The notes: generated from the letters alone by a model not told the origin. A stretch of DNA of 39,023 nt from Glaciihabitans sp. (GCA_025465535.1 JAODMY010000055.1:1-39023); one strand, 5' to 3'. Shown: positions 14,535 to 23,984, counted from the first letter of the stretch. Translations and numbers: made by a program.

Positions 14535-15440
14535 GTGATCGAATTCAATTCGGTATCCAAGGTCTACCCTGACGGAACCCGTGCCGTCGACGACTTCAGC
14601 GTCGTCATTCCCTCGCGTAAGACGACGGTGTTCGTCGGGTCATCCGGGTGCGGAAAGACGACGCTCCTGCGCATGATCAATCGCATGGTCGATCCGACCG
14701 TCGGCACGATCGAGATCGACGGCCACGACATCGCGAACACGCAGCCGGTGCCGCTCCGGCGCAGCATCGGCTACGTCATGCAGAATTCCGGACTACTGCC
14801 GCACCGCAGGGTCATCGACAACGTGGCAACGGTGTTGCTGCTCACCAAGGTGCCGAAGGTCCGCGCCTACGAGCGCGCGCGCGAGCTGCTCGACACCGTC
14901 GGTCTCGACCGGTCGCTGGCGAATCGGTACCCCGGCGAGCTTTCGGGTGGCCAGCAACAGCGCGTGGGTGTGGCCCGCGGGCTTGCGGCCGACCCCAATA
15001 TCCTTCTGATGGATGAGCCATTCGGCGCAGTCGATCCCATCGTGCGAGCGGATCTGCAGAACGAGACGCTGCGACTCCAGCGCGAGCTCGACAAGACGAT
15101 CGTGTTCGTCACGCACGACATCGACGAGGCCTTCCTCCTCGGTGACCAGGTGCTGATCCTCGAGAAGGGCGCGAAGATCGCCCAGCAGGGAACACCGGAG
15201 GAGATCCTGGCAAACCCCGCGAGCGAGTTCGTGGCGAACTTCATCGGCGCCGATCGCGGAAAGCGTCGGCTGACCGTCAATTCGAACGTCGCCTCCGATG
15301 GTGACGACGTCGTATTGATCGACGCGGGTGGCTATGCGGCCGGAGTCATTTCGGCACCGGGCGGCAAGCTCGCGACCGGCTCTGCGAGCCCCAAGTCCCG
15401 CAGCGTTTCGAACAAGACCTCTCAGGCGGGCGACGCCTAA
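14535..15440 (+). CDS. osmoprotectant-type ABC transporter, ATP-binding subunit
   Basis: 301 residues. The ATPase of a binding-protein-dependent importer, most similar by eye to the OpuCA/ProV (betaine, carnitine, choline) group. Walker A is GSSGCGKT (35-42), the Q-loop is VMQNSG (Gln83), the signature LSGGQQQRVGVARGL starts at 136, Walker B is ILLMDEPFGAVDP (156-168) and the H-loop His194 is in FVTHD. Many OpuCA/ProV proteins end in two CBS domains that sense ionic strength; this one ends with a short tail after residue 245 and has none. The GTG start has no strong ribosome binding site. It is the first gene of a four-gene operon, and the ORF stop directly abuts the next start. Confidence 0.9.
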   Translation: MIEFNSVSKVYPDGTRAVDDFSVVIPSRKTTVFVGSSGCGKTTLLRMINRMVDPTVGTIEIDGHDIANTQPVPLRRSIGYVMQNSGLLPHRRVIDNVATVLLLTKVPKVRAYERARELLDTVGLDRSLANRYPGELSGGQQQRVGVARGLAADPNILLMDEPFGAVDPIVRADLQNETLRLQRELDKTIVFVTHDIDEAFLLGDQVLILEKGAKIAQQGTPEEILANPASEFVANFIGADRGKRRLTVNSNVASDGDDVVLIDAGGYAAGVISAPGGKLATGSASPKSRSVSNKTSQAGDA

Positions 15441-16133
15441 ATGTATTCGATATGGGACAACTTCTTCGGAGGGTCGTACCCCATTTGGTATCTCACGCTT
15501 GACCACATCGGTCTGTGTGTGATTCCGATCCTCGTCGGGTTCTTTGTTTCCATACCGCTCGGATACCTGGCCAGTCGCTCGCGCGGAGCGCGGTCCGTTC
15601 TCATCAGCGTTTTCAGCATCCTGTACACGCTCCCGTCGATCGTTCTGTTTGTGGTCGTGCCGGTCACGTTGGGTTTGGCGATTCTCGATCCGACCAACGT
15701 GATCGTCGCGCTGAGCATCTACGCCGTCGCGATCATGGTGAGGTCGTCGGCGGACGCGTTCTCCTCGGTCTCGGCGGATGTCCGTGAGTCGGCGCGCGCG
15801 GTCGGCTACTCGCCGGCGCAGCGGTTCTTCCAGGTCGAGTTGCCGCTTGCCGGTCCTGTTCTGCTCGCGGGCATGCGGATTGTGTCGGTGAGCACTGTCA
15901 GCCTTGCGACTGTCGGCGTCTTCATCGGCATCCCGAGCCTCGGCCTGCTGTTCACTGATGCTTTCAATCGCCAGATTCCGCTCGAGGCGGTCACCGGCAT
16001 CGTCGCGGTTCTGATCCTTGCGCTGATCTTCGACGTGATCCTCTCGACGATCGCACGAATTCTCTTGCCGTGGAATCGCCGAGAGTCTCGCAGGCGGGCC
16101 GCCCGCACCGCATCCAAGGCGGTGGTGATGTGA
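15441..16133 (+). CDS. osmoprotectant-type ABC transporter, permease 1
   Basis: 230 residues with six or so hydrophobic segments. The conserved inner-membrane permease loop is present as DVRESARAVGYSPAQRFFQVELPLAGPVLLAG (about 113-144), the EAA loop that docks on the ATPase. GMRIVSVSTVSLATVGVFIG and GLGLLF-like segments are typical of OpuCB/ProW-type subunits. It starts at the ATG immediately after the TAA of the ATPase gene and ends with a 4-bp overlap (GTGA) with the second permease, which implies translational coupling. The two permeases probably form a heterodimer. Confidence 0.9.
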   Translation: MYSIWDNFFGGSYPIWYLTLDHIGLCVIPILVGFFVSIPLGYLASRSRGARSVLISVFSILYTLPSIVLFVVVPVTLGLAILDPTNVIVALSIYAVAIMVRSSADAFSSVSADVRESARAVGYSPAQRFFQVELPLAGPVLLAGMRIVSVSTVSLATVGVFIGIPSLGLLFTDAFNRQIPLEAVTGIVAVLILALIFDVILSTIARILLPWNRRESRRRAARTASKAVVM

Positions 16134-16900
16134 GTCTCATAGTCCAGGGATTCCTATGGATCTTCGTTCCGGCACATTGGACGACGTCGGCGACATCCGC
16201 GGGCATTGGCAATGCGCTGGCGCAGCACCTCGCGCTCAGCGGGCTGAGCCTGCTGGTTGCCGGGGTCATAGCCCTGCCGCTCGGCCTCTACATCGGCCAC
16301 ACCGGGAAGGGGCGCGGCGTCGCGATTGTGAGCAGCAATATCGCGCGAGCCATCCCCACGCTCGGCCTCCTCTCGATCCTGCTGCTCTACCTGCCCGACG
16401 TTCCGTTCCTGCCCTCCGGCTATACGCCCGACATCGTCGTGTTCGCGCTGTTGGCCATCCCACCGTTGCTGGCTGGGTCGTACGCCGGACTCGAGGCGAT
16501 CGATCGGCAGACCATTGATGCCGCGCGCGCGATCGGGATGACCGAGTGGCAGATCCTGACGAAGGTGGAGATTCCGCTGGGCATCGCGCTCATCATCGGC
16601 GGCATCCGCTCGAGTTCCCTGCAGATCGTCGCAACGGTCACCATCGCACCGCTCTTCACCCAGATCACCCTTGGCACATTCATCGCCGACGGACTCGCCC
16701 AGGCCGACTACGTGAAAGTGGTCGCCGGCGCCATCCTCGTTGCAGCCCTTGCCCTCATCATCGATGGTCTTTTTGCCATCGTCCAAAGGTTTGTCGTCCC
16801 GCGCGGAGTCTCCCGCCGGCCGACGAAGGAAAAAAGCACCACAGCACGCGGCACAGCTTTGGCCGCAAAAACGGGGACACCCATTCAGGAAGGTAACTAG
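16130..16900 (+). CDS. osmoprotectant-type ABC transporter, permease 2
   Basis: 256 residues from the GTG at 16130, which overlaps the previous TGA; frames further upstream are open but lie inside the first permease gene. Its EAA loop is TIDAARAIGMTEWQILTKVEIPLGIALIIGG (about 146-176). The helices include LSLLVAGVIALPLGLYIG and IPTLGLLSILLLYLP, typical of OpuCD/ProW-type subunits. The C-terminal tail is basic and cytoplasmic. The lipoprotein gene follows after 2 bp. Confidence 0.9.
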   Translation: MSLIVQGFLWIFVPAHWTTSATSAGIGNALAQHLALSGLSLLVAGVIALPLGLYIGHTGKGRGVAIVSSNIARAIPTLGLLSILLLYLPDVPFLPSGYTPDIVVFALLAIPPLLAGSYAGLEAIDRQTIDAARAIGMTEWQILTKVEIPLGIALIIGGIRSSSLQIVATVTIAPLFTQITLGTFIADGLAQADYVKVVAGAILVAALALIIDGLFAIVQRFVVPRGVSRRPTKEKSTTARGTALAAKTGTPIQEGN

Positions 16901-16902
16901 AA

Positions 16903-17826
16903 ATGTTTGGATCCAAAAGAGGTGTGATCGCAATTGGCGTTCTCGTCGCGGGGGCATCGCTCCTGCTCTCGGGTTGCGCGTCAAGCTCGTCCCTCGGTGG
17001 AGGTTCCACGCCCACTGCCAAGACGTCCGTCGTCGTCGGGTCGGCAAACTTCTCGGAGAACGTCATCCTCGCTGACATCTACGGCCAGGCGCTTGCCGCC
17101 AACGGTTTCAAGGTGACCTACAGGCTCAACATCGGTGCTCGCGCCGCGTACATCCCGGCGCTCGAGAAGGGAGAGGTGAACCTCATTCCCGAGTATTCGG
17201 GATCCATCCTCGACTTCCTGAACAAGTCCGCGACCGCGAACTCGCCGGCGGATGTCAAGGCGGCGCTCGACAAGGCGCTGCCCAAGGGGCTGACCGCTTT
17301 GACGCCTTCCACGGCGGCGGACTCGGACTCGCTCAACGTGACGCCGGCCTTTGCGGCGGCAAACCACCTGACGTCGATCGCCGACCTGAAGAACCTGAAG
17401 TCCTTCACGCTGGCGGCAAACCCCGAGTTCCAGACTCGCCCGGACGGAATCAAGGGCCTGGAAAGCGTGTACGGACTGAACAACATCAAGTTCAAGTCGA
17501 TCAGTGATGGCGGTGGGCCCGCGACGCTCAAGGCGCTGCTCGATAACACCGTCCAGGTTGCGGACATCTACAGCACGACGCCATCGATTGCCGCGAACAA
17601 GCTCGTCACCCTAACCGACCCGAAGAGCCTGTTCGCGTCGCAGGAGGTAGTGCCGATCGTGAGCACGAGCAAGGTGAACGCCAAGCTGACCGATGTGCTG
17701 AACAAGGTGTCGGCGAAGCTGACGACGGCAGACCTCCAGGAGCTCAATAACGAGGTATCCGGGACCACCAAGACCGACCCGGCGACCGCTGCGAAGAACT
17801 GGCTGAGCAAAGCGGCGCTGTTCTAA
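16903..17826 (+). CDS. osmoprotectant-type substrate-binding lipoprotein
   Basis: 307 residues. The N-terminus is a lipoprotein signal: basic SKRG, hydrophobic VIAIGVLVAGASLLL, lipobox LLSGC with the modified cysteine at 25. The mature protein follows the OpuAC/ProX pattern: VVVGSANFSENVIL near 44-57, EVNLIPEYSGSILDF near 88-102 and DLKNLKSFTLAANPEF near 158-173. Relatives bind glycine betaine, choline or carnitine through a cage of aromatics. Here the mature sequence is poor in tryptophan, so an exact substrate cannot be given; related SBPs also bind other trimethylammonium compounds. Ribosome binding site AGGAAGG at 16887-16893. Last gene of the operon; a terminator follows. Confidence 0.88.
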   Translation: MFGSKRGVIAIGVLVAGASLLLSGCASSSSLGGGSTPTAKTSVVVGSANFSENVILADIYGQALAANGFKVTYRLNIGARAAYIPALEKGEVNLIPEYSGSILDFLNKSATANSPADVKAALDKALPKGLTALTPSTAADSDSLNVTPAFAAANHLTSIADLKNLKSFTLAANPEFQTRPDGIKGLESVYGLNNIKFKSISDGGGPATLKALLDNTVQVADIYSTTPSIAANKLVTLTDPKSLFASQEVVPIVSTSKVNAKLTDVLNKVSAKLTTADLQELNNEVSGTTKTDPATAAKNWLSKAALF

Positions 17827-17847
17827 ACAGCGCGTTCCAGCTCGAAT

Positions 17848-17888
17848 GACACGAAGGGGGGATGCGCATCGCATCCCTCCTTTGTCAC
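17848..17888 (+). terminator. terminator of the importer operon
   Basis: A long stem: AAGGGGGGATGCG on the left (from 17854) pairs with CGCATCCCTCCTTT on the right (to 17883), with one mismatch, extended by TGACA/TGTCA-like ends. The loop is small. TTTGT follows the stem, so termination downstream of the operon is likely, possibly also for dedA, which ends at 17891 from the other side. Confidence 0.75.
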
Positions 17889-17890
17889 GC

Positions 17891-18577
17891 CTACTCGCCA
17901 GTGTTGATGCTCGAGTCCGTGTCGTCGGCGTCCGATGCGGGATGCTGCATGTGCTTGGCCTCGCTGCGCTCGATCGCCTTGCGGATGATAAAGATGACGA
18001 CAAGGGCGACCACGACGATTCCGACCACGAAGTAGCCCGCGCCGGTCAGCTGGCCCTCGAGTCGGCGGTAGCCTCCCGCGGCAAACGCGCCGACGGAGGT
18101 GTAGGTGAGAGCCCAGAGCGCGCAGGCCGGGGCGGTCCAGGCGATGAAGGTCTTGTATCGCATGGGGCTCGATCCGACAACGATCGGGACGAGAGAGTGG
18201 AGAACGGGCAGGAATCGCGAGATTGCGACGGCGAGACCCCCTCGGCGTCGGATGTACGTTTCCGCCCGCACCCAGTTTTTCTCGCCTATTCGCCGACCGA
18301 GTCGGGAATGGCGAATGCGCGGCCCGAAGTACTTGCCGATCGAGAAACCTACCGATTCGCCCGCGAGCGAGCCGACGATGACCGCGAGCGCCAGCGCGAT
18401 GAACTCGACCGGGCCATTGACAGCGGTCGCGGATACGAGAACGACGGTGTCGCCGGGCACAACCAGGCCGAGAAGCACCGAGGTCTCGAAAAACATCGCG
18501 ACGAAGGCGATGAGAATGCGCAGCGTCGGGTCGACAGCGTGAACCGTAGCAAGCAACCAGTCGATTAACGCGTTCAC
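17891..18577 (-). CDS. DedA family membrane protein
   Basis: 228 residues. DedA proteins are inner-membrane proteins of the VTT superfamily, known as undecaprenyl-phosphate or phospholipid flippase-like proteins important for envelope stress and proton-driven functions. Conserved pieces are FFETSVLLGLVVPGDTVVL near residues 29-47, GESVGFSIGKYFG near 72-84, and SRFLPVLHSLVPIVVGSSPM near 119-138. The last is the family motif, normally RFxPxxRxxxPxxAG, with His replacing the second Arg. The C-terminus is acidic and soluble. The GTG start is supported by TAGTCT at 18585-18590 (minus strand), 7 nt upstream. It lies 42 bp downstream of pabC on the same strand. Confidence 0.87.
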   Translation of the reverse strand: MNALIDWLLATVHAVDPTLRILIAFVAMFFETSVLLGLVVPGDTVVLVSATAVNGPVEFIALALAVIVGSLAGESVGFSIGKYFGPRIRHSRLGRRIGEKNWVRAETYIRRRGGLAVAISRFLPVLHSLVPIVVGSSPMRYKTFIAWTAPACALWALTYTSVGAFAAGGYRRLEGQLTGAGYFVVGIVVVALVVIFIIRKAIERSEAKHMQHPASDADDTDSSINTGE

Positions 18578-18584
18578 CCGTCCC

Positions 18585-18590
18585 AGACTA
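18585..18590 (-). promoter_or_regulatory. -10 box, leaderless promoter of dedA
   Basis: TAGTCT on the minus strand, 7 nt from the GTG at 18577. Confidence 0.4.
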
Positions 18591-18619
18591 TCCAGCGTGA
18601 ACCGGATTGCGGATAGCGA

Positions 18620-19411
18620 CTAGATGGGCTTGCGGAGCGCGTCGAGGCGCGCGCGCCAGGTTGCCAGGCGACCGGGCTTTTGAGCGAGGGCGACGCCGTC
18701 GACCCAGTTCGTGACGATGCGGATGCCGTGCAGCGCGTTCAGCGACCACAGCTCCGTCCCCTCGAGCTCCGCCGGGGTAACCGGCTCGTCGTAGGTCTCG
18801 ACGCCGAGGGCGGTTGCCAGCGTAAGGACGCTTCGCACGGTGACGCTGTCGACTCGGTCGAATTCCGCGGGCGGTCCGCACAGGATGTCGCCCCGCCACC
18901 AGAGGAGTCCGCTGTAGGCGCCCTCGACGACGAATCCGTTCTCGAGAAGAACGGCCTCGCCCGCGCCGAGTGGCTGGATCGCGGTGCGGACCCGCGTCAT
19001 GGCCGCGAGGTCCGGACCCTTGATTCGCGGCGTCGTCCGTGGATCCGCCTCCCGCCAGGTCGTCACGGTGACATTGTTCGTGCGATCGGGCGCGCTGCGC
19101 AGCCGAAACACGAGCAGCCGCGCGCCGGAACGATTCTGAAGTTCGACCCGGGGGAACCAGTCGCCGTCGCGGGGGATCAGCGCGACAACAGCATCCCAGA
19201 ACGCGTCGGCGTCGGTCGTGTCCCGGACATCCGTGCCTCCGCCCGACTCAAGGGAGCCGAGAAAGCGCGCACGATGCAGGCCGAGAGCGAGCGCCGTGCC
19301 GTCGGTCACGAGCCAGGAGTCTGCGACTTCGATGACGGTGTCGGCCATGTCGCAGTACTCAAGCGGAACGAGTTCGCCGTCGTGCCAGCGGTAGATGCTC
19401 TCGACGCTCAT
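18620..19411 (-). CDS. pabC: aminotransferase class IV, probable aminodeoxychorismate lyase
   Basis: 263 residues from the ATG at 19411. The fold-type IV PLP enzymes include branched-chain transaminases and PabC, which splits aminodeoxychorismate into p-aminobenzoate and pyruvate for folate synthesis. Lys131 in RIKGPDLAAM fits the PLP-binding lysine, and LLENGFVVEGAYSGLLWWRGDIL (155-177) fits the conserved E-x-x...N(L) glutamate region (Glu163). The residues are divergent, so the class is clear but activity is inferred, chiefly from divergence from pabB. The two genes are only 12 bp apart head to head, with overlapping leaderless promoters. Confidence in the class is high, and in the exact reaction moderate. 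Confidence 0.78.
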   Translation of the reverse strand: MSVESIYRWHDGELVPLEYCDMADTVIEVADSWLVTDGTALALGLHRARFLGSLESGGGTDVRDTTDADAFWDAVVALIPRDGDWFPRVELQNRSGARLLVFRLRSAPDRTNNVTVTTWREADPRTTPRIKGPDLAAMTRVRTAIQPLGAGEAVLLENGFVVEGAYSGLLWWRGDILCGPPAEFDRVDSVTVRSVLTLATALGVETYDEPVTPAELEGTELWSLNALHGIRIVTNWVDGVALAQKPGRLATWRARLDALRKPI

Positions 19412-19426
19412 AGGGTTAAGGCTATG
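19409..19426. promoter_or_regulatory. mirror-image divergent leaderless promoters of pabC and pabB
   Basis: The 18-bp CATAGGGTTAAGGCTATG contains both start codons. TAGGGT (19411-19416) is the plus-strand -10, 7 nt from the pabB ATG. TAGCCT (19419-19424, minus strand) is the pabC -10, 7 nt from its ATG. Each -10 box shares a base with the other gene's start codon. Confidence 0.5.
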
Positions 19427-20776
19427 CGCCCGACCCTGTTGCGGTATCCGCTCGGCCGGTGGGTCGAACCGGCCGCCGCGTTCGTTGCGCTCTACGCCGA
19501 TCGCACGGACGTCGCCTGGCTCGACAGCGCGACATCGGGTGGCCGCAGCTACCTTGCGGCGTCCTCCCGGGCGATTTCGTCGAACGATGTTGATGTGCTC
19601 GAGTATTTGCGCGACGACCTGGCGGCCAATCTGTTGGACGCATCCGACGGTTCTGCGGCCGGTTCCGGATTCTCGCTCGGTTGGATCGGTTGGATCGGCT
19701 ACGAGACCCGGTTCGCGACCATGGGCGTTCCGCGGACGAGGGAGGCGGCAACGCCGGACGCCGCGTTCCTGTGGGTCGATCGCGCGCTCGAGTTCGATCA
19801 CGAGGCGCGAGAGGTTCGCCTGGTTGCGCTTGGCTCGCAGTGGGATTCGGACCTTCTCGCGTGGCGGGAGGAGGTGGTTCACCTGCTCGGTGATCTTCAA
19901 ACCTCTGATTCGCTTGCGTTGCCCATACCCGAGCGGCGACCGGCGGCAACCTGGCGTGACACCGATGCCGAATACCTCGCCATGATCCGCGCGTGCAAGG
20001 CGGCAATCGCCGCTGGGGAGGCGTACCAGCTCTGTCTCACCACGCTCGCGAGCATAGCCACGGGGCCGGGTGCGACACCCGATCCGGTGGCGACCTACCT
20101 CGCACTGCGGGCATCCAGTCCGAGTCATCATGGCGCTCTGCTTCGGATCGGGGAGATCTCGCTGCTCAGTTCGTCACCCGAGCAATTTCTTTCGGTGTCG
20201 CCCGGCGGCACGGTCGAGTCCCGTCCGATAAAGGGCACGCGCCCGCGCGGAGCGACGCCGGAGCAGGACGCGGTGCTCGCCGTGGAGCTCCTGGCCAGCG
20301 AAAAGGAGCGCGCCGAGAACCTCATGATCGTCGACCTCATGCGCAACGACATCTCGCGGGTGAGCAGGATCGGCAGCGTCGAGGTTCCGAGCCTTCTCGC
20401 CGTCGAGAGTTACGCGCAGGTGCACCAGCTCGTCAGCACCGTTCGGGGGCAACTCGAGGACGGGCTCGTCGGGATGGATGCCGTGGTCGCCTGCTTCCCG
20501 GCCGGCTCGATGACGGGTGCGCCGAAGTCGAGTGCGACCCGCATCCTCGACGAGTTGGAGGGTCATCCCCGGGGCATCTATGCCGGCGCATTCGGCTACT
20601 TCGGCCTGGACGGCCGGATCGACCTCGCGATGGTCATCCGCAGCATCGTCCTCACGCCCGAGGGGGCGACGGTCGGTGCGGGTGGTGGGATCACGGCACT
20701 GAGCGATCCGGACGAGGAGCTGGCCGAGGTCAAGTTGAAAGCCGCGGTGCTGTTACGCGTGCTGGGGTGCGACTAG
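19424..20776 (+). CDS. pabB: aminodeoxychorismate synthase component I (chorismate-binding)
   Basis: 450 residues. It converts chorismate and ammonia to 4-amino-4-deoxychorismate, working with a glutaminase partner (PabA/TrpG) that is not in this window. The chorismate-binding domain covers about 180-448: YQLCLTT (201-207), then SRPIKGTRPRG (266-276), where Lys270 marks PabB rather than anthranilate synthase (TrpE has PIAGT), then LMIVDLMRNDISRV, AGSMTGAPK and GAGGGITALSDPDEEL. The 180-residue N-terminal region matches the usual PabB/TrpE N-domain. The frame is open far upstream on the plus strand (to 18680), but that is the antisense of pabC; the ATG at 19424 is chosen by homology and by the -10 box 7 nt upstream. 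Confidence 0.9.
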   Translation: MRPTLLRYPLGRWVEPAAAFVALYADRTDVAWLDSATSGGRSYLAASSRAISSNDVDVLEYLRDDLAANLLDASDGSAAGSGFSLGWIGWIGYETRFATMGVPRTREAATPDAAFLWVDRALEFDHEAREVRLVALGSQWDSDLLAWREEVVHLLGDLQTSDSLALPIPERRPAATWRDTDAEYLAMIRACKAAIAAGEAYQLCLTTLASIATGPGATPDPVATYLALRASSPSHHGALLRIGEISLLSSSPEQFLSVSPGGTVESRPIKGTRPRGATPEQDAVLAVELLASEKERAENLMIVDLMRNDISRVSRIGSVEVPSLLAVESYAQVHQLVSTVRGQLEDGLVGMDAVVACFPAGSMTGAPKSSATRILDELEGHPRGIYAGAFGYFGLDGRIDLAMVIRSIVLTPEGATVGAGGGITALSDPDEELAEVKLKAAVLLRVLGCD

Positions 20777-20789
20777 CACGGCAGCGTGA

Positions 20790-21230
20790 CTAAACCGAGT
20801 CCTGCCTCACAAGGAACGCTTCGAGCTGGGAGAGTTCGTCGGCCCAGAACCGTCCGTGGCCGGCGACCTCGTCGGTGCCATCCGGGCCGAACCGTTCCCA
20901 TCCGGTCTCGGTGACGGTCACGCGAGTGCCGCCGTCGTGGTCCTCGAGTGTGAAGCGCACCCGGGTGGAAGCGTCGCCGAACGCGCGTTCGCCGATCGAC
21001 TCGTGAGCCCAGTCGAATGCGAAAGTTGATGGCTCCTCGATCGCGATGACGCGCAGGTTGGATCGGCCGCGGGATCCCCAACCGATGGTTCCGAGGCCGC
21101 CGACGCGCGGGTCGAGCTCGGCTGTTTCGCCCAACCACTCGCCAATGAGTTCCGGTACGGTCAGCGCTTCCCACACGGCTCTGCGGAGAGCCGCGATGTG
21201 GACTGTCTTGGTGACGACGAAGTCGGCCAT
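20790..21230 (-). CDS. SRPBCC family protein (AHSA1/START-like)
   Basis: 146 residues. The opening [31 protein letters not shown] is the standard N-terminal strand and helix of SRPBCC domains, and [40 protein letters not shown] is the typical second half. This fold makes a large ligand pocket; the AHSA1 subgroup is common in actinobacteria and mostly without known ligands. The ATG at 21230 has TAAGGT 6 nt upstream (21237-21242, minus strand), so it is probably leaderless. It converges with pabB, 13 bp apart, and diverges from leuS. Confidence 0.88.
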   Translation of the reverse strand: MADFVVTKTVHIAALRRAVWEALTVPELIGEWLGETAELDPRVGGLGTIGWGSRGRSNLRVIAIEEPSTFAFDWAHESIGERAFGDASTRVRFTLEDHDGGTRVTVTETGWERFGPDGTDEVAGHGRFWADELSQLEAFLVRQDSV

Positions 21231-21236
21231 GCCTCA

Positions 21237-21242
21237 ACCTTA
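21237..21242 (-). promoter_or_regulatory. -10 box, leaderless promoter of the SRPBCC gene
   Basis: TAAGGT on the minus strand, 6 nt from the ATG at 21230. Confidence 0.4.
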
Positions 21243-21385
21243 CGACTCGCGTCAGGGAGCGCCCATCCGTGTTTAGTACGCTTGTCTGCGGGCAACGGAA
21301 GGTCTGTCGAGAACGGGCCGAGGCAGGGCCGATACCGATACCGCCGACGCCGCCCAATCACCCACGCAACGAATTGGATGTACCC

Positions 21386-23968
21386 GTGGCACATGAGTAC
21401 GAGCACGGCGATGTAAAAGACGACCTGGACACCAGGTACGACTTCCTTCGTATTCAGGACAAGTGGCTGCCCATTTGGGATGAGATGAAGCCATTCCGCA
21501 GCGGAGACCCCGCGGACACGCGCCCGCGGAAGTACGTGCTCGACATGTTCCCGTACCCATCCGGTGACCTGCACATGGGTCACGCCGAGGCCTACGCGCT
21601 CGGCGACGTCATCGCTCGCTACTGGCGCCAACAGGGATTCAACGTGCTGCATCCGATCGGGTGGGATTCGTTCGGGCTCCCGGCGGAGAACGCCGCCATC
21701 AAGCGCGGCGTCGACCCGCGGGAGTGGACGTACGACAACATCGCACAGCAGCGTGCGTCGATGCGACGGTACGCGCCATCCTTCGACTGGGATCGTGTGC
21801 TGCACACGAGCGACCCCGAGTACTACAAGTGGAACCAGTGGCTGTTCCTGCAGATGTACAAGAAGGGCCTCGCCTACCGCAAGGACAGCTGGGTCAACTG
21901 GGACCCGGTGGACCAGACCGTGCTCGCCAACGAGCAGGTTCTTCCGGATGGCACGTCGGAGCGCAGCGGCGCGATTGTGGTCAAGCGCAAGAAGACCCAG
22001 TGGTACCTCAAAATCACGGACTACGCCGACCGCCTGCTCGACGATCTGAACCAGCTCGAAGGATCGTGGCCATCCAAGGTCATCGCGATGCAACGCAACT
22101 GGATCGGGCGTTCGCAGGGTGCGGACGTCGACTTCGAGGTCGAGGGTCGCACCGAGAAGGTGACGGTCTTCACCACTCGTCCGGACACCCTGTATGGCGC
22201 AACGTTCATGGTCATCGCTCCGGACTCCGATCTCGCCGCCGAACTGGTCGCGGGTTCGACGCCCGAGGTCCGGATGGCCTTCCAGGATTACCTGGAGCAG
22301 GTGCAGAAATCGACCGAGATCGAACGGCAGGATGCGTCGCGAGTGAAGACGGGCATCCCGATCGACCGATACGCGATCAACCCGATCAACGGCGAGCGCA
22401 TCGCGATCTGGGTGGCGGACTACGTACTGGCCGACTATGGGCACGGCGCGGTCATGGCGGTGCCAGCCCACGACCAGCGCGACCTCGACTTCGCCATCAA
22501 GTACGACCTGCCAGTGCGTGTCGTCGTCGACACGCTGGCGCCGCTGACCGGGTCGATCCCCGTGCTCGAGCTGGATGCCGACGGCAAGGCGATCCTGCCG
22601 GACGACCTCCCGCCGCTCGACCCCACGAAGACGGGACAGGCGCTGTCCGGTTCGGGCAGAATGATCAACTCGGGGCCGCTCGACGGCCTCAACAAGCAGA
22701 ACGCGATCGTTAAGATCATCGAGCAGCTCGAGGCGCTCGGTGCGGGTCGCGCATCCAAGACCTATCGGCTGCGCGACTGGCTGATCTCCCGCCAGCGCTA
22801 CTGGGGAACGCCCATTCCGATCATTCACGGTTCGGATGGTGCGCTCATCCCCGTGCCGGAGGACCAGCTGCCGATCGAGTTGCCGCCCACGGAGGGGCTC
22901 GACCTGCAGCCCAAGGGGCAATCCCCGCTCGGTGCGGCCGAGGACTGGGTAAATGTTCCAGACCCGCGTGACGGCAGCCCGGCCCTCCGCGACCCCGACA
23001 CCATGGACACTTTCGTCGACAGCTCGTGGTATTTCCTGCGGTTTCTCGATCCGCACGACGACACCAAAGCGTTTGACCCCACGGAGGCAGACAAGTGGGC
23101 GCCAGTCGACCAGTACGTGGGCGGCGTCACGCACGCCATCCTGCACCTGCTTTACGCACGCTTCATCACGAAGGTGCTGTTCGATCTCGGCTACGTGACC
23201 TTTACGGAGCCCTTCAGCGCCCTGCTCAACCAGGGCATGGTGCTCATGGACGGCTCGGCGATGTCGAAGAGCAAGGGCAATCTCGTTCGACTCTCCGACC
23301 AACTGGACGAGCACGGCGTCGATGCTGTGCGACTCACCATGGCGTTCGCCGGGCCGCCTGAAGACGACATCGACTGGGCAGATGTCTCTCCCGCGGCCTC
23401 GGCGAAGTTCCTCGCGCGCGCCTGGCGGCTGGCAGGGGACGTGACCAGCACCCGAGATATCGACTGGCGCACGGGGGACGTCGCGTTGCGCCGCCAGACG
23501 CATCGCCTACTTGCCGAGGGCCCCGGCCTCGTCGAGGCGTTCAAGTTCAACGTGCTCGTTGCCAAGATCATGGAGCTCGTCAACGCGACACGCAAGACCA
23601 TCGACTCCGGTCCGGGCGGCGGCGACGCCGCGGTGCGCGAGGCCACGGAGGTCATCGCCGTCGCGCTGTCGCTGTTCGCCCCCTACACGGCGGAAGACAT
23701 GTGGGAGAAGCTGGGTTACCAGCCGACCGTGGCGAACGCCGGATGGCGCAAGGCGGACCCGACTCTTCTCATCGAGGAGTCGGTGACGGCTGTCGTGCAG
23801 GTCGATGGCAAGGTGCGCGACAAGCTCACGGTGTCGCCGAAGATCGGGGCAGAGGAGCTCGAGGAGCTCGCGCGAGCCTCCGCCGGCGTGATTCGCACGG
23901 TCGGCGATCGAGAGATCGCGAACGTGATCGTGCGAGCCCCGCGACTCGTCAACATCGCGACGAAGTAG
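21386..23968 (+). CDS. leuS: leucyl-tRNA synthetase
   Basis: About 860 residues, a class I aminoacyl-tRNA synthetase that charges tRNA-Leu. The HIGH motif is HMGH (63-66) in [14 protein letters not shown]. The editing (CP1) domain includes [20 protein letters not shown], where the T-rich segment clears mischarged amino acids. KMSKS is AMSKS (625-629) in [10 protein letters not shown]. The C-terminal tRNA-binding region is complete. I choose the GTG at 21386 ([10 protein letters not shown]), which fits actinobacterial LeuS starts; the open frame runs back to 21269, and a TTG at 21374 is another option. The intergenic region upstream (21243-21385) has no recognisable T-box. An inverted repeat follows the stop. 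Confidence 0.96.
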   Translation: MAHEYEHGDVKDDLDTRYDFLRIQDKWLPIWDEMKPFRSGDPADTRPRKYVLDMFPYPSGDLHMGHAEAYALGDVIARYWRQQGFNVLHPIGWDSFGLPAENAAIKRGVDPREWTYDNIAQQRASMRRYAPSFDWDRVLHTSDPEYYKWNQWLFLQMYKKGLAYRKDSWVNWDPVDQTVLANEQVLPDGTSERSGAIVVKRKKTQWYLKITDYADRLLDDLNQLEGSWPSKVIAMQRNWIGRSQGADVDFEVEGRTEKVTVFTTRPDTLYGATFMVIAPDSDLAAELVAGSTPEVRMAFQDYLEQVQKSTEIERQDASRVKTGIPIDRYAINPINGERIAIWVADYVLADYGHGAVMAVPAHDQRDLDFAIKYDLPVRVVVDTLAPLTGSIPVLELDADGKAILPDDLPPLDPTKTGQALSGSGRMINSGPLDGLNKQNAIVKIIEQLEALGAGRASKTYRLRDWLISRQRYWGTPIPIIHGSDGALIPVPEDQLPIELPPTEGLDLQPKGQSPLGAAEDWVNVPDPRDGSPALRDPDTMDTFVDSSWYFLRFLDPHDDTKAFDPTEADKWAPVDQYVGGVTHAILHLLYARFITKVLFDLGYVTFTEPFSALLNQGMVLMDGSAMSKSKGNLVRLSDQLDEHGVDAVRLTMAFAGPPEDDIDWADVSPAASAKFLARAWRLAGDVTSTRDIDWRTGDVALRRQTHRLLAEGPGLVEAFKFNVLVAKIMELVNATRKTIDSGPGGGDAAVREATEVIAVALSLFAPYTAEDMWEKLGYQPTVANAGWRKADPTLLIEESVTAVVQVDGKVRDKLTVSPKIGAEELEELARASAGVIRTVGDREIANVIVRAPRLVNIATK

Positions 23969-23984
23969 CCAGCGCTCCACAACT

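Noticed and set aside
18680-19423. Plus-strand open frame running 744 bp upstream into pabB
   Set aside because: It is antisense to pabC. High G+C DNA often leaves the opposite strand open; pabB homology begins at 19424.
21161-23503. 780-codon open frame antisense to leuS
   Set aside because: Shadow of a conserved gene in G+C-rich DNA, with no conserved motifs.
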